DNA of 64,000 bases from Blumeriella jaapii. Lineage: Eukaryota > Ascomycota > Leotiomycetes > Helotiales > Drepanopezizaceae. This document shows, one piece after another, positions 23,700 through 36,729 of this stretch; the stretch's first letter is position 1; each line of letters opens with the position of its first letter. The position numbers and the translations under genes are program-made. A model generated the notes under the pieces. That model was not told the DNA's origin. It made no database searches and saw only the letters and a program-made list of their open reading frames with translations. The DNA lies in NCBI GenBank assembly GCA_009599575.1, contig VWND01000014.1, positions 62,001-126,000 on the forward strand, written 5' to 3'.

Positions 23700-25989
23700 A
23701 CTCGTGCGGCAAGGTCAGCTATGCAATATTTATCAAAAGTAAAAGGCGTTTTCAATTGTTTTGGTAGCAAAAGCAAAAGAAGCGGAAGCGTTGCTTAATA
23801 TACTAGTTTATTACTTCGGTCTGCTTATCGATATTAAAATTGTACGCAGTAATTAATTTAATTTTGATTTTTAATATACGGTAGAGTTTTTGTTAAAAAA
23901 CCGAAATAAACTGAGCTTTTCGGTCCGAAACAATTGAATCCGGCATGCCGAAATGGCGCATTTAATAAACTAAAAATAAAGTGATAAAAGCTTTTTGAAT
24001 AAGCGATCCATTACTACGAAAGCGAAGTCGTGACTATTTTCGTTTAATAAAAGCTTCGTAAAGTTTATTATTAAATATTAATAAAATCTGCTAGGTATAA
24101 GCAAAAGTTTCAGAAAGCCCGGGATTTTGTCGCGCCTAGCTTTTATTCGTATGTAATAATAATTCGAAACGTATTATTATATATTTGCTTTTATAGCTTT
24201 TTAATAATATTTGCGACCGATCAAAAACTTTTTTTTTTTATTTTAGCGTATGTTATATAAAGCTGTTCGTGAATATATCGGATTAAAAAAATTCGCAATT
24301 CGGAAAGTTTCAAAAGCATTATTAATTTGCTTTAGAAAAAACAATTTGTTTTATCGCAATTAATAATTAAAATTATAATTGCGGGCTTATATTCGTTGCG
24401 CTTCGAAAAAAAAAATTTTTTTATTAGCTTGCAACAAATCGTTTATAATTATATAGCTATGCATATCGTATGCGATTACGAAAATTGGGTCTGCGGATTT
24501 TTTTGTAAGCATTTTATCTTTTTCGTTTTCGCTGTTTTTTTCGGAAGGAATGCTGTCGTTGTCGTGCTTATCGGAAGCTATTTTTATAAGCGTCAGCGTA
24601 ATTATGCTTTTAGCAGCTATTTTTTTTTAAATTTAGAAATTCAATTTATTATTTAAAAGTATTTGCTGCTTTCGAACTGTTCGCTGTCGTATTTTCAATA
24701 AAAAAATATCTTAGTTTTTGCGAAAAAAGATATCAGCGAGCGTATTAATAATTCCCGACCGGTATATAATTGTAAATAAAAATCGGCGAAAAACTCGGCC
24801 CATCGGGCTTATCGGGCCGAAAGATTTTTAATTATTATAAAATATTTCAAAACGCGGTAATCGGTATATATATATACGTTTTTTTAAGCGCTTAACAGCT
24901 CCGGCTTATAATTTTTAAAAAAGCGAAAAATAGCGAAAAGCTTTTTATCGTAGATCGGATAATTAAATTCGGCGTCGATTATAATTTTAGAAAAAAAACC
25001 GACCGGATAATAAAAGTTATTTTTTTGCAATTATAATAATACGCCAGCTATTATTTTATTAAAAAAATCGGTTTCCAGGCGCGTTTGCTTATAAAAGTCG
25101 TAATAATACAAAATAAAAGCATTTAGCAAAGTTTTGCGCAATATTTTCCATGCGTTTTTTTGCTTTTTTTCGAATACGAAAAAAACGTTTTTGCTTATAA
25201 AAACAGTAAAAAACGGCAAATGCGGCTGTAGCCGGCTATAAAGCGTTTGTAAAAATTGCAAAAGCTTAAGAATCTTTGCACGCCTCGCATATTCGCTGCA
25301 TATTGCTAGTTTTTAATAATAACGATTTTTTCCGAATTTATTTTAATATTTTAAATATTAATAACGAAACTTAAAGATTTGGTTTTCGTAATATTAAATT
25401 CGCATTTCTTAATATTAGCTTTTAAACCGTGTTTTTTTAAAATCGACAGGATTTTTTTAACGTAAATTTTATATTTTAAATTATTCGCAAAATAAATAAA
25501 AATATCGTTAAAATACGCCGAGCAAAAATTATTTAAATACTTTATAAAAATATCGTTAATTAAGCGTTGAAATATAACGGGCTTATTAATAAAGCCGAAC
25601 GGAAGGATTTTATATTTGTATATATTATATCGGATACGAAAATTAATTAGTTTTTCAAACTTTTCGGATATTCGGATTCGATTAAATACTTATTAAATAT
25701 TAATTTTCGTAAACATTTTGGCTTTAATAACTCGCGCTAGCATTTCGTTAATTAAAAGTAAAAAATAGAATTTTTTTTTCGTAAAATCGTTAAGCTTACG
25801 ATAATCGATATATAAACGCATAAAGCCGTTTAACTTTTTGATAAATAAAATCGAAGCGGCGAAAAAAATATTAAAAAATTTAATAAAACTTTTATGCAAA
25901 TTGTCGAAAACATAGCTTTTGATTTTTATAAGCTGTTCGTTCGTAAAACGTTTGAATAATTTTATAAAAAGCGTATTTTTCGTGGCCAA
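23700..25989 (-). pseudogene. pol relic of the family-4 element
   Basis: RT at 25989-25693 includes FMRLYIDYRKLNDFTKKKFY and ends MFTKINI, corresponding to 'RxCxDYRxLNxxT' and 'FTKLDL'. The 25261-25031 frame (WKILRKTLLNAFILYYYDF, then TRLETDF) is the RNase H entry region, where an aspartate after T/E is conserved. The integrase region is too broken to define residues. Confidence 0.65.
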
Positions 25990-26733
25990 ATATATTTTGT
26001 AATTTATATCGAAGCGGCGAAAAGCGAGCTTGTCGTTTTCCTGCTTGTAAAAAAGTTTCTCGAACTCCGAATATTAAACTGAAAAAAGCTTTTTTATAAA
26101 AATTATATTATCGTTATATTTGGCTTGCAAAACGTCGAAAACGGAAATGTTTTTTATTGCCGCGAATTATATAATTTCTTTCGATTCGGCGACTTTCGTA
26201 CGGCGAAAACGTTTTTTATTTATATTATACACAAAAACAATAAACGTATAATCGCTAAATAATAATAATTTCTTTTTTTTTTCGCAGTTCGCATTCGTTT
26301 TTCGTAACGTATTTGCAAAGCGTTAAATGCAAAAGCGAAAATACAGCTGATATTGCAATTGAAAAATAAAAAAGATAGCAATTGGCCCGATTAAAAAGAC
26401 CGGCTTAATCGATTTAAAGCTGCTAATAAAAAACTTTTCTATTTTATACAAACTGCTTTTAAGATTTCGCATAAACGTAAAGGATTTACCAGCTTTAAAG
26501 CCTAAATAAGCCTTTTTGATCGTCGTAAAAGTATTGGCAGAAGTATATAAAACTTTTATTACGCTGTTTCGTTTATTTGCATTTTTTTTTTAATATATAC
26601 GACTAAATATTTCAAGCTTTTTTCGCTGATGAAAATCGACGAACAACTGCTTGTTAAAATAAAAAATAATAAGCATATCGGATAGCAATTTTAGTTTGTT
26701 TTTTTTTTTTGGCTATACGCTTGTTTTAAATCG

Positions 26734-27000
26734 TGTAAAACGGTGATACCTTGTATTAATGGGAGTTGGTAGTTTTAGCTATGGTCGAGGCATGGATCCC
26801 TCCGAGACCCCCTGCCATTGACTATTTTTAACAGATATAAGAGCAAAGCACCCCTTTAGATAGTATTATAGGTACGCAGTCCAATTTATATTTTTATTTA
26901 TTTTTCTTTTTTTTTTTACAGTTTTTTCTAGGGATTTCCTAGACTATTTTACCTACCGATATATGGCCGTATTAGTTTGGTTTTTCTATTTATTTTTATA
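26734..27000 (+). repeat. 5' LTR of copy B
   Basis: Starts TGTAAAACGGTG and ends ATTTTTATA (RIP-altered TTTTTACA). Same length as the right LTR. Confidence 0.85.
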
Positions 27001-27754
27001 TTTAATGATTTACGCAGGAATTTAAACTTCGGTGTTTCGTTTTTATATATTCGCCGATGCGTTTTTTAAATTCGCAGTTAAAATCGACTTCGATATTTCG
27101 CTATTACGGTTTAAAGGATCTTTTATATGGTGTTGTTCGCAGCTGCATTATGTAAAAGACTTTTAATAGCTTTTTTTTATTTTGCGTATAATTATTAAAT
27201 TATAAAAGTGTAATATATTTTAAAAACGTTTAAAATTACGATTAGGCAATTTTGAACCGTGCGAAATTTAAATTTCGAAAGTCGCTTTTTTGTTTAAAAA
27301 TAATAAATCGAATATTGGTTCGTACGCTTCGACCGCTGCGCTCGGCTTTTTTGAATTAGATTTCTTTTGGTTAAACGCCTGGCGAAAACTTAATTTTTTG
27401 ATTTTACGCTTTATGATTATGATAATTACAATTTGCGGCTTTTTATTAAAAATAGTAAAAAAATGGCTGTACGTGCATTAGCCTGAGCCACGGAATATCG
27501 AGACCGTGGATTATATAATAATATTATATTAATTTAATTAATTTATTAAAAAACAAGTTTTTTAATATATTACTTAAATGTCTGAACGCAATTTTATTTT
27601 ATTTAATTTTTTCAGAAAATACAAAAACTTTTTTAATAGCTCCTCTATTAAAAACGATTTTTTTCATATTAAAAACTTTTAATTTGCAATTTTAGAAAAT
27701 ATTTATTTATTTAATTTAAATCCTACCAATATTTTTATTAATATTATAAACAAC

Positions 27755-28543
27755 GACGCTTTTCGTTTTTTTATGCGAGGCCGCATGCTTTTTTTTGGCT
27801 TTTTTGGTGCATTTTTATTTAGTAGCGCTAATATTACCGATTTTATCGAGAAATATAAAAAAATTTGTGAAAATTTCGGAGTTTTTAAAATTGAAATGTT
27901 CGATAAACTTTTTCGTTATTATAATTTAATTATTAAAGATATTATTAAATCGATAAATAAATGGAAGGCTATTAAGGTTCGAAATTAACGTAAGCTAATT
28001 AAAACTTTGAAATCGAAATTCCGAAATTACGATCGTTAGCAAATTCGCGATACTATCGTTTTTTTTAAACAGTTTGTTATAATAATTCGCTAAGCCAAAA
28101 AATTCAAAGCTTATTATCGTATTTATACGAATGTTTTTAACGTTTTCGTTAATAAAAAGGTTTTAAGCGAGATTGAATAGAAAAGATTGTTTTTACTTAG
28201 CCTTTCAACCAGCATTCGCAATAAAACTATTAAGTATTTTAAAATTAATAAAAAAAATTTTGAAATCTTCGATTAGTATTTCAAATTTATGAAATTCGTT
28301 TTTAAACAAAACCAAAGCGAACGTATTATTAAAACTATAAACCAAGAAAATTTTTTTTTTTTTTATAAAAAAAACGTGGAAGCTTTAGTACAGAAATATG
28401 CCCAGTTATTAAAAATTACCGAAATCGCTAAGAAACAATTAATTATTATATTATTTAATCGCTTTACAAAATTTATTAGCTTAGAAAAGCTTAATAAAAA
28501 TATCGAAACTTTCGTATTAAAATTTACCGATATTAAGATTTAA
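27755..28543 (+). pseudogene. gag relic of copy B
   Basis: 27773-27988 contains DFIEKYKKICENFGVFK and MFDKLFRYYN; 28289-28543 contains KFVFKQNQSERIIKTIN. Together they have the look of a gypsy capsid, with the stops between them caused by TAA/TAG changes. Matches the B2 relic. Confidence 0.6.
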
Positions 28544-29599
28544 GGATTTTAGAGCAAAATCGAAGGTTTTATGCAATAGCAGAAAAAACTTTTTTACGTT
28601 AATTCGGATAATAAAAACGATTAAAATAGCTTTTATAATAATTACTTTTTTTAAAATACGCGAAGCGATCAGTTTCGCTAAGTTATCGTAAAAGTAATAG
28701 CTGCCCAATGGCAACTTTTCCGTATTAGCGATTAAAATCAGCGAAATATTAATTATAATAACGATTATCAGGAAAAAAAAGGAAATTAACGCGGAAATTA
28801 AAATCGGAGCTATTAAAATAATAAAAATAATTATTAAAACAAATTCCGTAGCTTTAAGTGTGGATTTTATAATAATAAAAAAATTAATTGCGAAAAACTT
28901 TATATTCGCTTAAAATGCAAAGCATTTAATTTTTGTATAAATAATAGTGTTTGTTATATTAATAAATACGGAGCGATTTGCTTCGGACCGGTAAAAGCAG
29001 AAATGAGCTTTTTTAACAAAGCTGAGAATTAAAGCTGGTTAAACATTATTCGCTTGAAAATGAAAGATACGGAATAAAACGACTGCTTGGAAAATAAAAA
29101 AAATGCAAAAACGATTTTTATTAATAAAAAAAAAACATTTCAAAAGGCGTATTAATTAAAAAGAAAATCTTTATTTTAAGCGTAAATAGAATTTAAATAT
29201 ATAAATAAAAAATAAATGTATATATTACTAATGTAATTATCGCATTTGCAAATATTATGGCTGTATAATTAAACTAGCGAATTATAAAAAAGCAAAATGC
29301 TTTTGTTTTATTCGCTAAATCAATTGGTATGAAAAAAAACGTCAGAATCGAAAAAAAAAAAGATTTTGAAATTCGAAAAAAAATCGATAAAACTATCAGA
29401 AAAACGTTTATAATAAAACAAATTAACGACGATATAAAAAATATCGATATCGATATTCCGATTTAAATTATTTAAAAAATATTAGCTTTTAAACGCTTAT
29501 TATTAATGCGAAGCGAGAAATGGATCGATAAATATATTAGCTTCGAAGCCGTCGACGAAGCTATTAAAAAAATTATAAAACAAAAGATTAAATTGAAAT

Positions 29600-30145
29600 T
29601 CAGCGATTTATTTAATATAAAAAGGAAATTCGACAAAATTATTAATAAATAAATTCTTGTATTAAAAAAAAAAACGAAAAAAGTTGAAATTATTTAAAAA
29701 AAAAACGATTTTAAATTTGGAGAAAAATCAGAAAGAAATTTATAATATCGCAGTTAATTTAGCCGATAAAAAGGAATTTTCGGAAAAAAAAAAGTCAGCT
29801 TTTTAATTTTCGTTATAAAAACTTAAAAATCAAAAAAACGACGAAACTGCTTTTATACGGCTATAAAAGCGCCAAAAATAAAAATTATATTTAAGAAAAA
29901 TACGACCGCCCTCGTTTTATTCGATAATAAAGCCGAAGTTAATTGCATAAATCAGAAAACAGCCGAAGCCAGTAATGTCCCGATTATTACCGATAAGCGA
30001 ATAATTTATATTATCGTTAATAAAAATACGATTAAATTTGATAAAATTATACGAAATATTAAAATCGACGTTAAAAGTATTATTATTTATAAAAACTTTT
30101 TAATAATAAAAAAATACTTTTATTTTATTATTTTTAAAATGCTTT
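29600..30145 (+). pseudogene. Retropepsin relic of copy B
   Basis: The plus strand carries LFDNKAEVNCIN near 29920, the decayed aspartic-protease active-site region, followed by the conserved downstream block ending before 30150. Colinear with 926-384 on the minus strand in B2. Confidence 0.6.
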
Positions 30146-30379
30146 AAATTTTAAAAAGTTTCGTTAATTTTAAATACACCGAAAACGGCCAAATAAAAGC
30201 TTTTTTCTGAAATTAAAACCGATTTTTTTAAAATTAAATTACCGTCGCCGGCGATAAGGTTTTTTTAATCGACGTTTTATCGGAAAACGAATAGCCGGCT
30301 TTGGTTTTAAAATAAACGCTAAGCTATAATAAAACCTGGAAAATATTCGGCAAAAAGCATTTACGTCGTTAATCGAAAT

Positions 30380-30553
30380 TGTCAGGGGTGCGAACGAGCA
30401 AAAGGTTCGTAAATGAATTGCATTAACTACGGGGTTTCTAAATTAAAAGTGCCGCGAAGTCTAAAATACAATGTGTGCGGGCTCCGATGTCACGTGACAA
30501 CAACGTGACCTTCGGACCACGTAACCAACGAACTGACGTCTTATCCTTTTATA
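30380..30553 (-). repeat. Family-3 LTR, left (3' LTR)
   Basis: Starts TGTCAGGGG and ends CCTTTTATA. Contains 'tccgatgtcacgtgacaaca' and 'ccttcggaccacgt', including CACGTG. Next to it the minus strand has a polypurine tract (AAATGAAAAGGAGGATCA). Confidence 0.85.
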
Positions 30554-31049
30554 TATGATCCTCCTTTTCATTTTTTCATTCAATTTTTTCGTCGTCGGAA
30601 TCTACTTTTATAAATCGAGCTTCGTTCGCGAAGCGTTTTTGTAAACGAATGCGGGGTTTAGCTAAAATAGTAAAAAAAATGGTAAAAAAAAAGGCAGGCT
30701 TTTTTAGTTTCGAAAGCAGAACAACTGATTCCTTTATAATAAAAAAGAAATTGGTAGCAGTTTTCTTATGTTTGATAACGGTTGTAAAAGTCTTTTTTAA
30801 TAATAAAAGCTCGTTTTCGTTATTCGTCGATTTGGCACGTTTTTTATTAGCAATTTTAGCTTTAGCCAGTTTTGTTTTAATCGGATAAGGTTTTTAAAAA
30901 AAACGTATAACGAATTTAATTATAAAATTATATGCGTTGATAACGTTTTTTAATAATTTTTAAAACTGGTTTTCGGCGTTGTAGCCGCGCTATTATATAA
31001 AATAAAAAAAGTTAAAATCTCGTTTAGAATCGAAAATAGCGTTTATAGC

Positions 31050-32334
31050 TTATAGTAAGCTGCCGTCGGCGTCGATAAAAACAAATAGTAGGAAAGGGTT
31101 TTCCTGTTTTAAAAAAGGATCGTTGTAAGCAAGTTTAAGCAAATTAATATGAAAAACGAAATATAATAGTTTTTGTTCGAAAAATAGTTTCAATTTATAA
31201 TTGTGAAAGCTTAAAACTTCGGCGATTTTGTAAAAACCGTAAAATTTGTTATCGAGCTTTTTGATTAGTTTAGTAAAAATAATATTGCGCCTATTAAAAA
31301 ACACGTTATCTTTTATTCGATAAGCAGAAGCTGGTTGGCGGTGTCGGTTTAAAATAAAATTTTTGGTCGGCCAGCGTTAAAATCAGATTCGTGCGTAATA
31401 ATAATTTTATTTTTTTTATTTTATTTGCAAAATCGTTTTTTTTTGCGTTTGCCATTTATAGCGTACGGAAAATCGAAGCTAAAATAGATTTGAGTAAAAA
31501 AAAGTTTAATCGGAAATAAAAGCCTTTGTTAGCGTAAAAAAGAGAGATTCCGGTAAAAGCGTTTACAGCGTTATTTGCTGCGAATTCGGCTAGAAAAAGC
31601 CAGTTTTCCTAGTTTTTTTAGGCGTATTTAATAAATTGTTTTAAATAAAAAAATAAGTAAGCGTTTGCGTTTTCGGTTTGGCTATTTGTTTCGGAATAAA
31701 AGCTGGTGGATAGCGAAATATTAGTTTCGAAACGATAATTAATAGCTTTTCAAAATTGTAAAACGAATAAAAAGCCTCGGTTTGAAATTATAAAATCGGG
31801 AAAATCATATAAGCGTCAGATATTTTTACAAAACAGCTTAGCTAGATCTGACGCTTTTATAATTAAATAGCAGGCTGTATAATATCGTTTTTTAATAAAG
31901 CGATATATCACGACCATAATTAGATTGTTTCGACTTTTATGCTTTTTTACTGGAAAAAGGCTTATAAAATCGATTGATATATAGCTATAACGGCGTAAAA
32001 AAATAGACAAAAGTTTGAAAAGTTTTTGGTAGCGTTGATTAATGCTTGTATTACGAAAACAGCCGTTGCAATTGCGTATAAATCTTTTGCAATTCTCAGA
32101 AATTAATGGCCAATAATAATTTCTGTTAACAATTTCGTATAATTTGTTTTTTCCGAAATGGCTTGTTTTTATTAAATTATGGGCCATTTGCAAAAACCAG
32201 GTGCGAATAAGAATATCCAAACTCGGTATATTTGAAACGTATAATCGGTTTCGAAAATACAATTTATTATTGCGTATAAAATATTCGAAAAATTGTAAGT
32301 TTTTTAATTTCGAAATATCTTTTGGTTTAAGCAT
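31050..32334 (-). pseudogene. Integrase relic of the family-3 element
   Basis: 32334-31816 (172 codons open) shows the zinc-binding region (H-x-L, then NRNYYWPLISENCKRFIRNC and NGC) and the start of the core (YSYISIDFISLFPVKKHKSR, first catalytic Asp). The C-terminal module at 31304-31050 reads NRRNIIFTKLIKKLDNKFYG and YFVFHINLLK. The stretch between them is broken by stops. Confidence 0.8.
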
Positions 32335-33207
32335 TTCTTTTTTAATAGCAGTCTATAACTTATCAGTAAAATAATATTCGTTTAATAATCGTAAAAGCTT
32401 TTCGTCGTCTGCCTCGGGTATTTATTTAAATAAAATTGAAAAAGCGTTTACTTCAGTTAAATAATGCTTTTTAAAAAAAGCTTGGTTTTGAAACTAAATT
32501 TTCTCGTCTGAAAAATTCTGGAAAAGGTTTTAAAAACGTCGGGTTAAAAAATCAGATTTGCTATTTTGTTTTCCAGATCTAAATATAACTACGAAGTCAA
32601 AACCAGCTAAAAACTCGCTTCAGCGTATTTAACGTCGATTAAATTATTTGATTATTATAAAATATTCTAAGTTTCGATAATTTGTAAATATACGAATTAA
32701 ATAGACAGCTTTTTGTAATTCGGCTCGCTAACTTTCGAAGCAACGTATAATAGCGAAAAGTTTTTTATTATAAATTTTATAATTGCATTCGGCTAAATCG
32801 AACTTTTTCGATATAAAAGCGATTGGATAAAATACTTCTGCGTCGTTTTTTTAAAAAAAAATCCTTAAAAAAACGTAATCAAAAGCGTTAGTTTTAACAA
32901 ATATCTTTTTATCAGAATTAAAATAAAATAACGTAAATGCAGTCGTAAAAGCTGATTTGAAAAATTCGAAAGCTTTAATACAATTATTATTAAAATCCTA
33001 TTTAATATTTTTTTTCGTCAGATTTATTAAAAAAATAACGATGCGAAAAAAACTTTTAATAAAACGTCGGTAAAAATTTGCAAAACCTAAAAACGCTTAT
33101 ACGTTTTTAACGTTAAAAAAAAAGTTCCAGCTAATAATAGCTTTTAATTTCTTAAGATTTATTTTGACTTTAGTAATAAAAATAATCATCCCCAGATAAA
33201 CGATTTT

Positions 33208-33720
33208 TTAAATTTCAAATTCGCATTTTTTTATATTTAATTGCAGGCCAGCGTCGGAAAAAAAAGCTTGAAAAACGAAATTAACGTGTTTTTTATATTT
33301 TTGAAAATCGTTTAAATAAACTAAAATATCGTTTATATAAATTATACAAAAAATATTAAAATAAAATCGTAGAATATCGTTTATACGAGATTGGAAAATA
33401 GCAAAAGCGTTGTATAAACCGAAAAGCATAACCAACGATTCGAATAAACCGTATTTCGTATTAAACGCAATAAGCCATTTATAGCCCTTTTTTATTCGAA
33501 TCTTATTAAAAGCGGCAAAAACGTCAAGTTTAATATAAAATTTCGCTTTATTTAATCGAAAAAGTATTTTTTAAATTAATAGCAAAAAATACCGGTTTTT
33601 AATTATTATAGCGTTGAAAGCTTTGTAATCGACGCAAAAACGTAATCCGCCTTTTGGTTTTTTCGCAAATAAAACTGGAAAAGCGGCGGGGAAAAAGCTA
33701 GCTCGAATCCAGCCTTTTTC
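33208..33720 (-). pseudogene. Reverse transcriptase relic of the family-3 element
   Basis: 33435-33208 reads MLFGLYNAFAIFQSRINDIL then IIYINDILVYLND. These are the gypsy 'PFGLxNAPAxFQ' and 'YxDDILVYS' motifs; the catalytic Y-x-D-D has become Y-I-N-D, a G-to-A change expected from RIP. The upstream palm region continues to about 33720. Confidence 0.85.
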
Positions 33721-34784
33721 GAGGTTTTTTTTCAGAAACTTGCGTAAAACTTAAAATTCGTTAATTAATATATTATATAAAAAACCGTATAAAAATACTG
33801 CGCTAAAACGAAGTTTTATCGTATAATCAACGCCTTTTTTATAAAACGCAAATTTATCAGCTTTAATAAAATCGAAAGCGGCCAAATAATAATGGTAGTA
33901 TTAAAAAAGTTTTATTCGGAAATCGATTAATAGTTTGGTTTAAAAAGCCAAACGAATATTTTTTAAAAAAGCTTCAGCGAAGTAAAATTCAGCTGATAAA
34001 TATTATCGTTCAGCTTGAAAAAGTTTTTATCGTAACTGGTTTACTTTTGGAAATGCAAAAAGGTCGTTTTTGATTATAGCGCCGAGTTTTTGTAAACGTT
34101 GGTCGATTTCGTATAATAAAGCTGAAAATACCTCGACTTCGGGCTGGGAAAATAAAATATTAAAAGCAGCAGCTTTTGTACGGCGAAAAAAGGCTGATTA
34201 AACGATTAATTTATAAAAATAGCGTTTTTAAACTAAGCCTGAAACGGCCAATTAATAAAAGTTCTGAAGTAAATAATTCGAACGGCAAAAGTTTAAATTA
34301 AAGCAAAAAGTGTTCGTAATTCAATTAATATAAAAGTTATATATTCTAAGCCAAAGTTTGCCCAGAATAAAATCGTATTTCCCAAATATTATAATAAAAG
34401 CTGTAACTCGTTCGGTATAGCGAGCGATATTAATTTGAAAAAAAACTTAATAAGTAACGTCGCCGTAAATAAAAAAACGTTCGTCAACCACGGTAAGTTT
34501 ACGTAGATTAATAAATAAAACAGAAATTAATTCGTAGTATTATACGAAAGCATAATTAATAAAATTATCGGTAGCTCCGGAATCGTTTAAAAAGTAGATT
34601 TTAATATATGTATTATTAATAGTTATAATACAAAGCAATATCAAATATAATTCCGAAACGTTATTTAAAGCAAATAATTTCAATTTATTTTTTAAAAGTT
34701 TTTAATAATAACAATTATTAAAAATAATCAGTTTTCCGACTTTTTTGCTTCGGCTTTAGCCTTTTTAATTTAAAAAAAATCGGA

Positions 34785-34826
34785 GCAATCAGCAGCTCGG
34801 TGTTTATCGCTGGCATACTATAAGCA
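34785..34826 (-). pseudogene. Zinc-knuckle relic in gag of the family-3 element
   Basis: The minus strand reads C-L-stop-Y-A-S-D-K-H-R-A-A-D-C. The spacing matches CCHC (C-x2-C-x4-H-x4-C) with the second Cys turned to Tyr and the preceding codon to a stop, both G-to-A changes. The surrounding 34718-36000 is the decayed gag/protease region. Confidence 0.6.
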
Positions 34827-36198
34827 GAGATTATTAGCAAAAAATAAGTTCGGCGAGCTAGCTTTTCGGCGTCACCGATTGAGCGTCTGTTTTTTGCTAT
34901 ATTAGCTGCGATCCATATAATTGCTTTGATTTGGATAGCGCTGAAATTCATAAAATCGCTTTAAATAATAGTCGTAATGCTACTAACAGTTTTAAATATA
35001 GGGGCGGAAAAAATAATTTCCGTATTACGGCCTCCGGTTTTATAATAATTAAAATTTAATTATCGAAAAACGGTATCGGTTTCGCGTATTTAAACGCAAA
35101 AACCAATAAAATCGGTTTTTAAATCGGAAAAATTAATATACGACAAACGAATAATTATATTAAAATAAAAAGCTTCGCGCAAAATAGCGATAGCGGCTTC
35201 GTTATTAAATTTAATATAATTTTTAACTTTCAGCCAGATAAAAAGAAAAATAAACAGGAATTAGTTGCTTTGCTTAAAAAACAAAATTTTTTTAAATGCA
35301 TTTGCTTATTAATTAAAAACACCGAACGATTATTAAAAAACTTAAATTATTTTTATAATAATTAAATAAAAAAAAATGCCGTCCGTACGTAAACCTTTTT
35401 ATAAAGCGCTTTTGACTGTATCGGAAAAGCGAAAGAAAAAATAATTTATGCGATTCTGTTCGGTCGCATATCAGTTTTAATTAAAACGAAACTTTAAAAT
35501 TATATTTTAAAAAAAAATAGTAAAATATTTCGTAACGTTGCCGATGCTATTCGAATCTGTAAATTTATCGGGGTCGGAAAAAGCAAATATTCTTTTTTTT
35601 GCATTTAAAATGCTCGGTATATTTTAACTAGTAAAAGTTTGTTTTCGGAAATTGGCAAGCTCGGCTTCGCGGTTTTAAATTATTTTTTTTTAAAAAGCTT
35701 TTTTTTTAATATTATACCGTTTGAATATTCAGCTTCTGAGCGAAATCATTTAGTTTAGTTTTAAATAATATTATTACATCGTTCTGTTTTATCGCGTAAG
35801 CGAAAATATCGAGAATTTCTCGAAAACAAGCTTTCGTATTAGCGATCAGAGCGGCGACGATTTGGTCGGAGTATTTAAAATGCCCCAAAATAAAACAATT
35901 GAAAAATTCCGACAATTTGAAATAGTTCGATATAGCTCGTTAAAAAAAAAGCGTAAAATATATTTTATTCCGAAATATAAGCAAAAGCAGAACGGGGTTT
36001 TTTAAATATAAGTCTTATATTAAAAAAAATTGTCGTTTCGTAGTTTCGTATCGTAAAAGTTATTTTTAAAAAATCGTAAAAGTTATTATCGCGATAAGAT
36101 TTGTTAATTTTCTGTATGCGCAAAAGCAAAACAGAATTGGCAGGCTTTTTCAGTTCGAAAACTGAAATAAAAATATCAAAAAGATTTGGTAGTTAATA

Positions 36199-36372
36199 TG
36201 TCAGAAATACGAACGAGCAAAAAATTCGTAAATGAATTACATTAACTACGAGATTTCTAAATTAAAAATGCCGCGAAGTCTAAGATATAATATATGCGGG
36301 CTCCGATATCACGTAACAACAACGTGACCTTCGGACCACGTGACCAACGAACTGACGTTTTATTCCCTTACA
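36199..36372 (-). repeat. Family-3 LTR, right (5' LTR)
   Basis: Starts TGTCAGAAAT and ends CCCTTACA. Same length and order as the left LTR, with C-to-T and G-to-A differences typical of RIP. Confidence 0.85.
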
Positions 36373-36729
36373 GAAATAGCACCGCGAATAAAATTAACTA
36401 ATATTAATATTTTTGGTTATTAATTCGGGAATAAAAGTTTCGAAGATTTCGTTTTCGTATTAAACAAATCCGACTTATATATTTTATTTTTTTGTATTAA
36501 TATTAGCATTTTTTATAAGCGCAAAACTAATAAAATACGATTCGTAAATTTTAATAAATCCGTGAAAATATCTCCGGAAAAATAAACGATTAATTCGAAA
36601 AAAACGAAGCAATAAGATTATTTTAATTAATTATTAGCGAATTCGAAAAATTTATCACCGGCCGATTTTCCAGCTTATTATTTAGCAGCCGATTTATAAA
36701 AAAACGATTTGATAATTTAACAATCGGAA

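Larger units (their letters stand above)
22639..26733 (-). mobile_element. Family-4 gypsy element, 3' two-thirds (minus strand)
   Basis: The left end is an LTR (22639-22913) directly followed by a minus-strand polypurine tract, which marks it as a 3' LTR. To the right come relics of integrase (about 24700-23200), RNase H (about 25261-25031), RT (about 25989-25400) and a protease-like region (about 26600-26100). At 26734 the family-1 copy B begins, and gag plus leader are lost. A piece of the same LTR reappears right of B at 44035-44273, which suggests B inserted into this element with an associated deletion. Confidence 0.65.
30380..36372 (-). mobile_element. Complete family-3 gypsy element nested in copy B
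   Basis: It is 5,993 bases, with LTRs at 30380-30553 and 36199-36372 (174 bases each) and a perfect GAAAT duplication (30375-30379 and 36373-36377). Removing it and one GAAAT restores sequence colinear with B1 at 4205-4225. The minus strand encodes, from right to left, gag with a zinc knuckle, protease, RT, RNase H, and integrase with its C-terminal module. RIP stops are present, yet the integrase and RT frames are the longest of the AT-rich half, so it may be the youngest large insertion. Confidence 0.9.
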
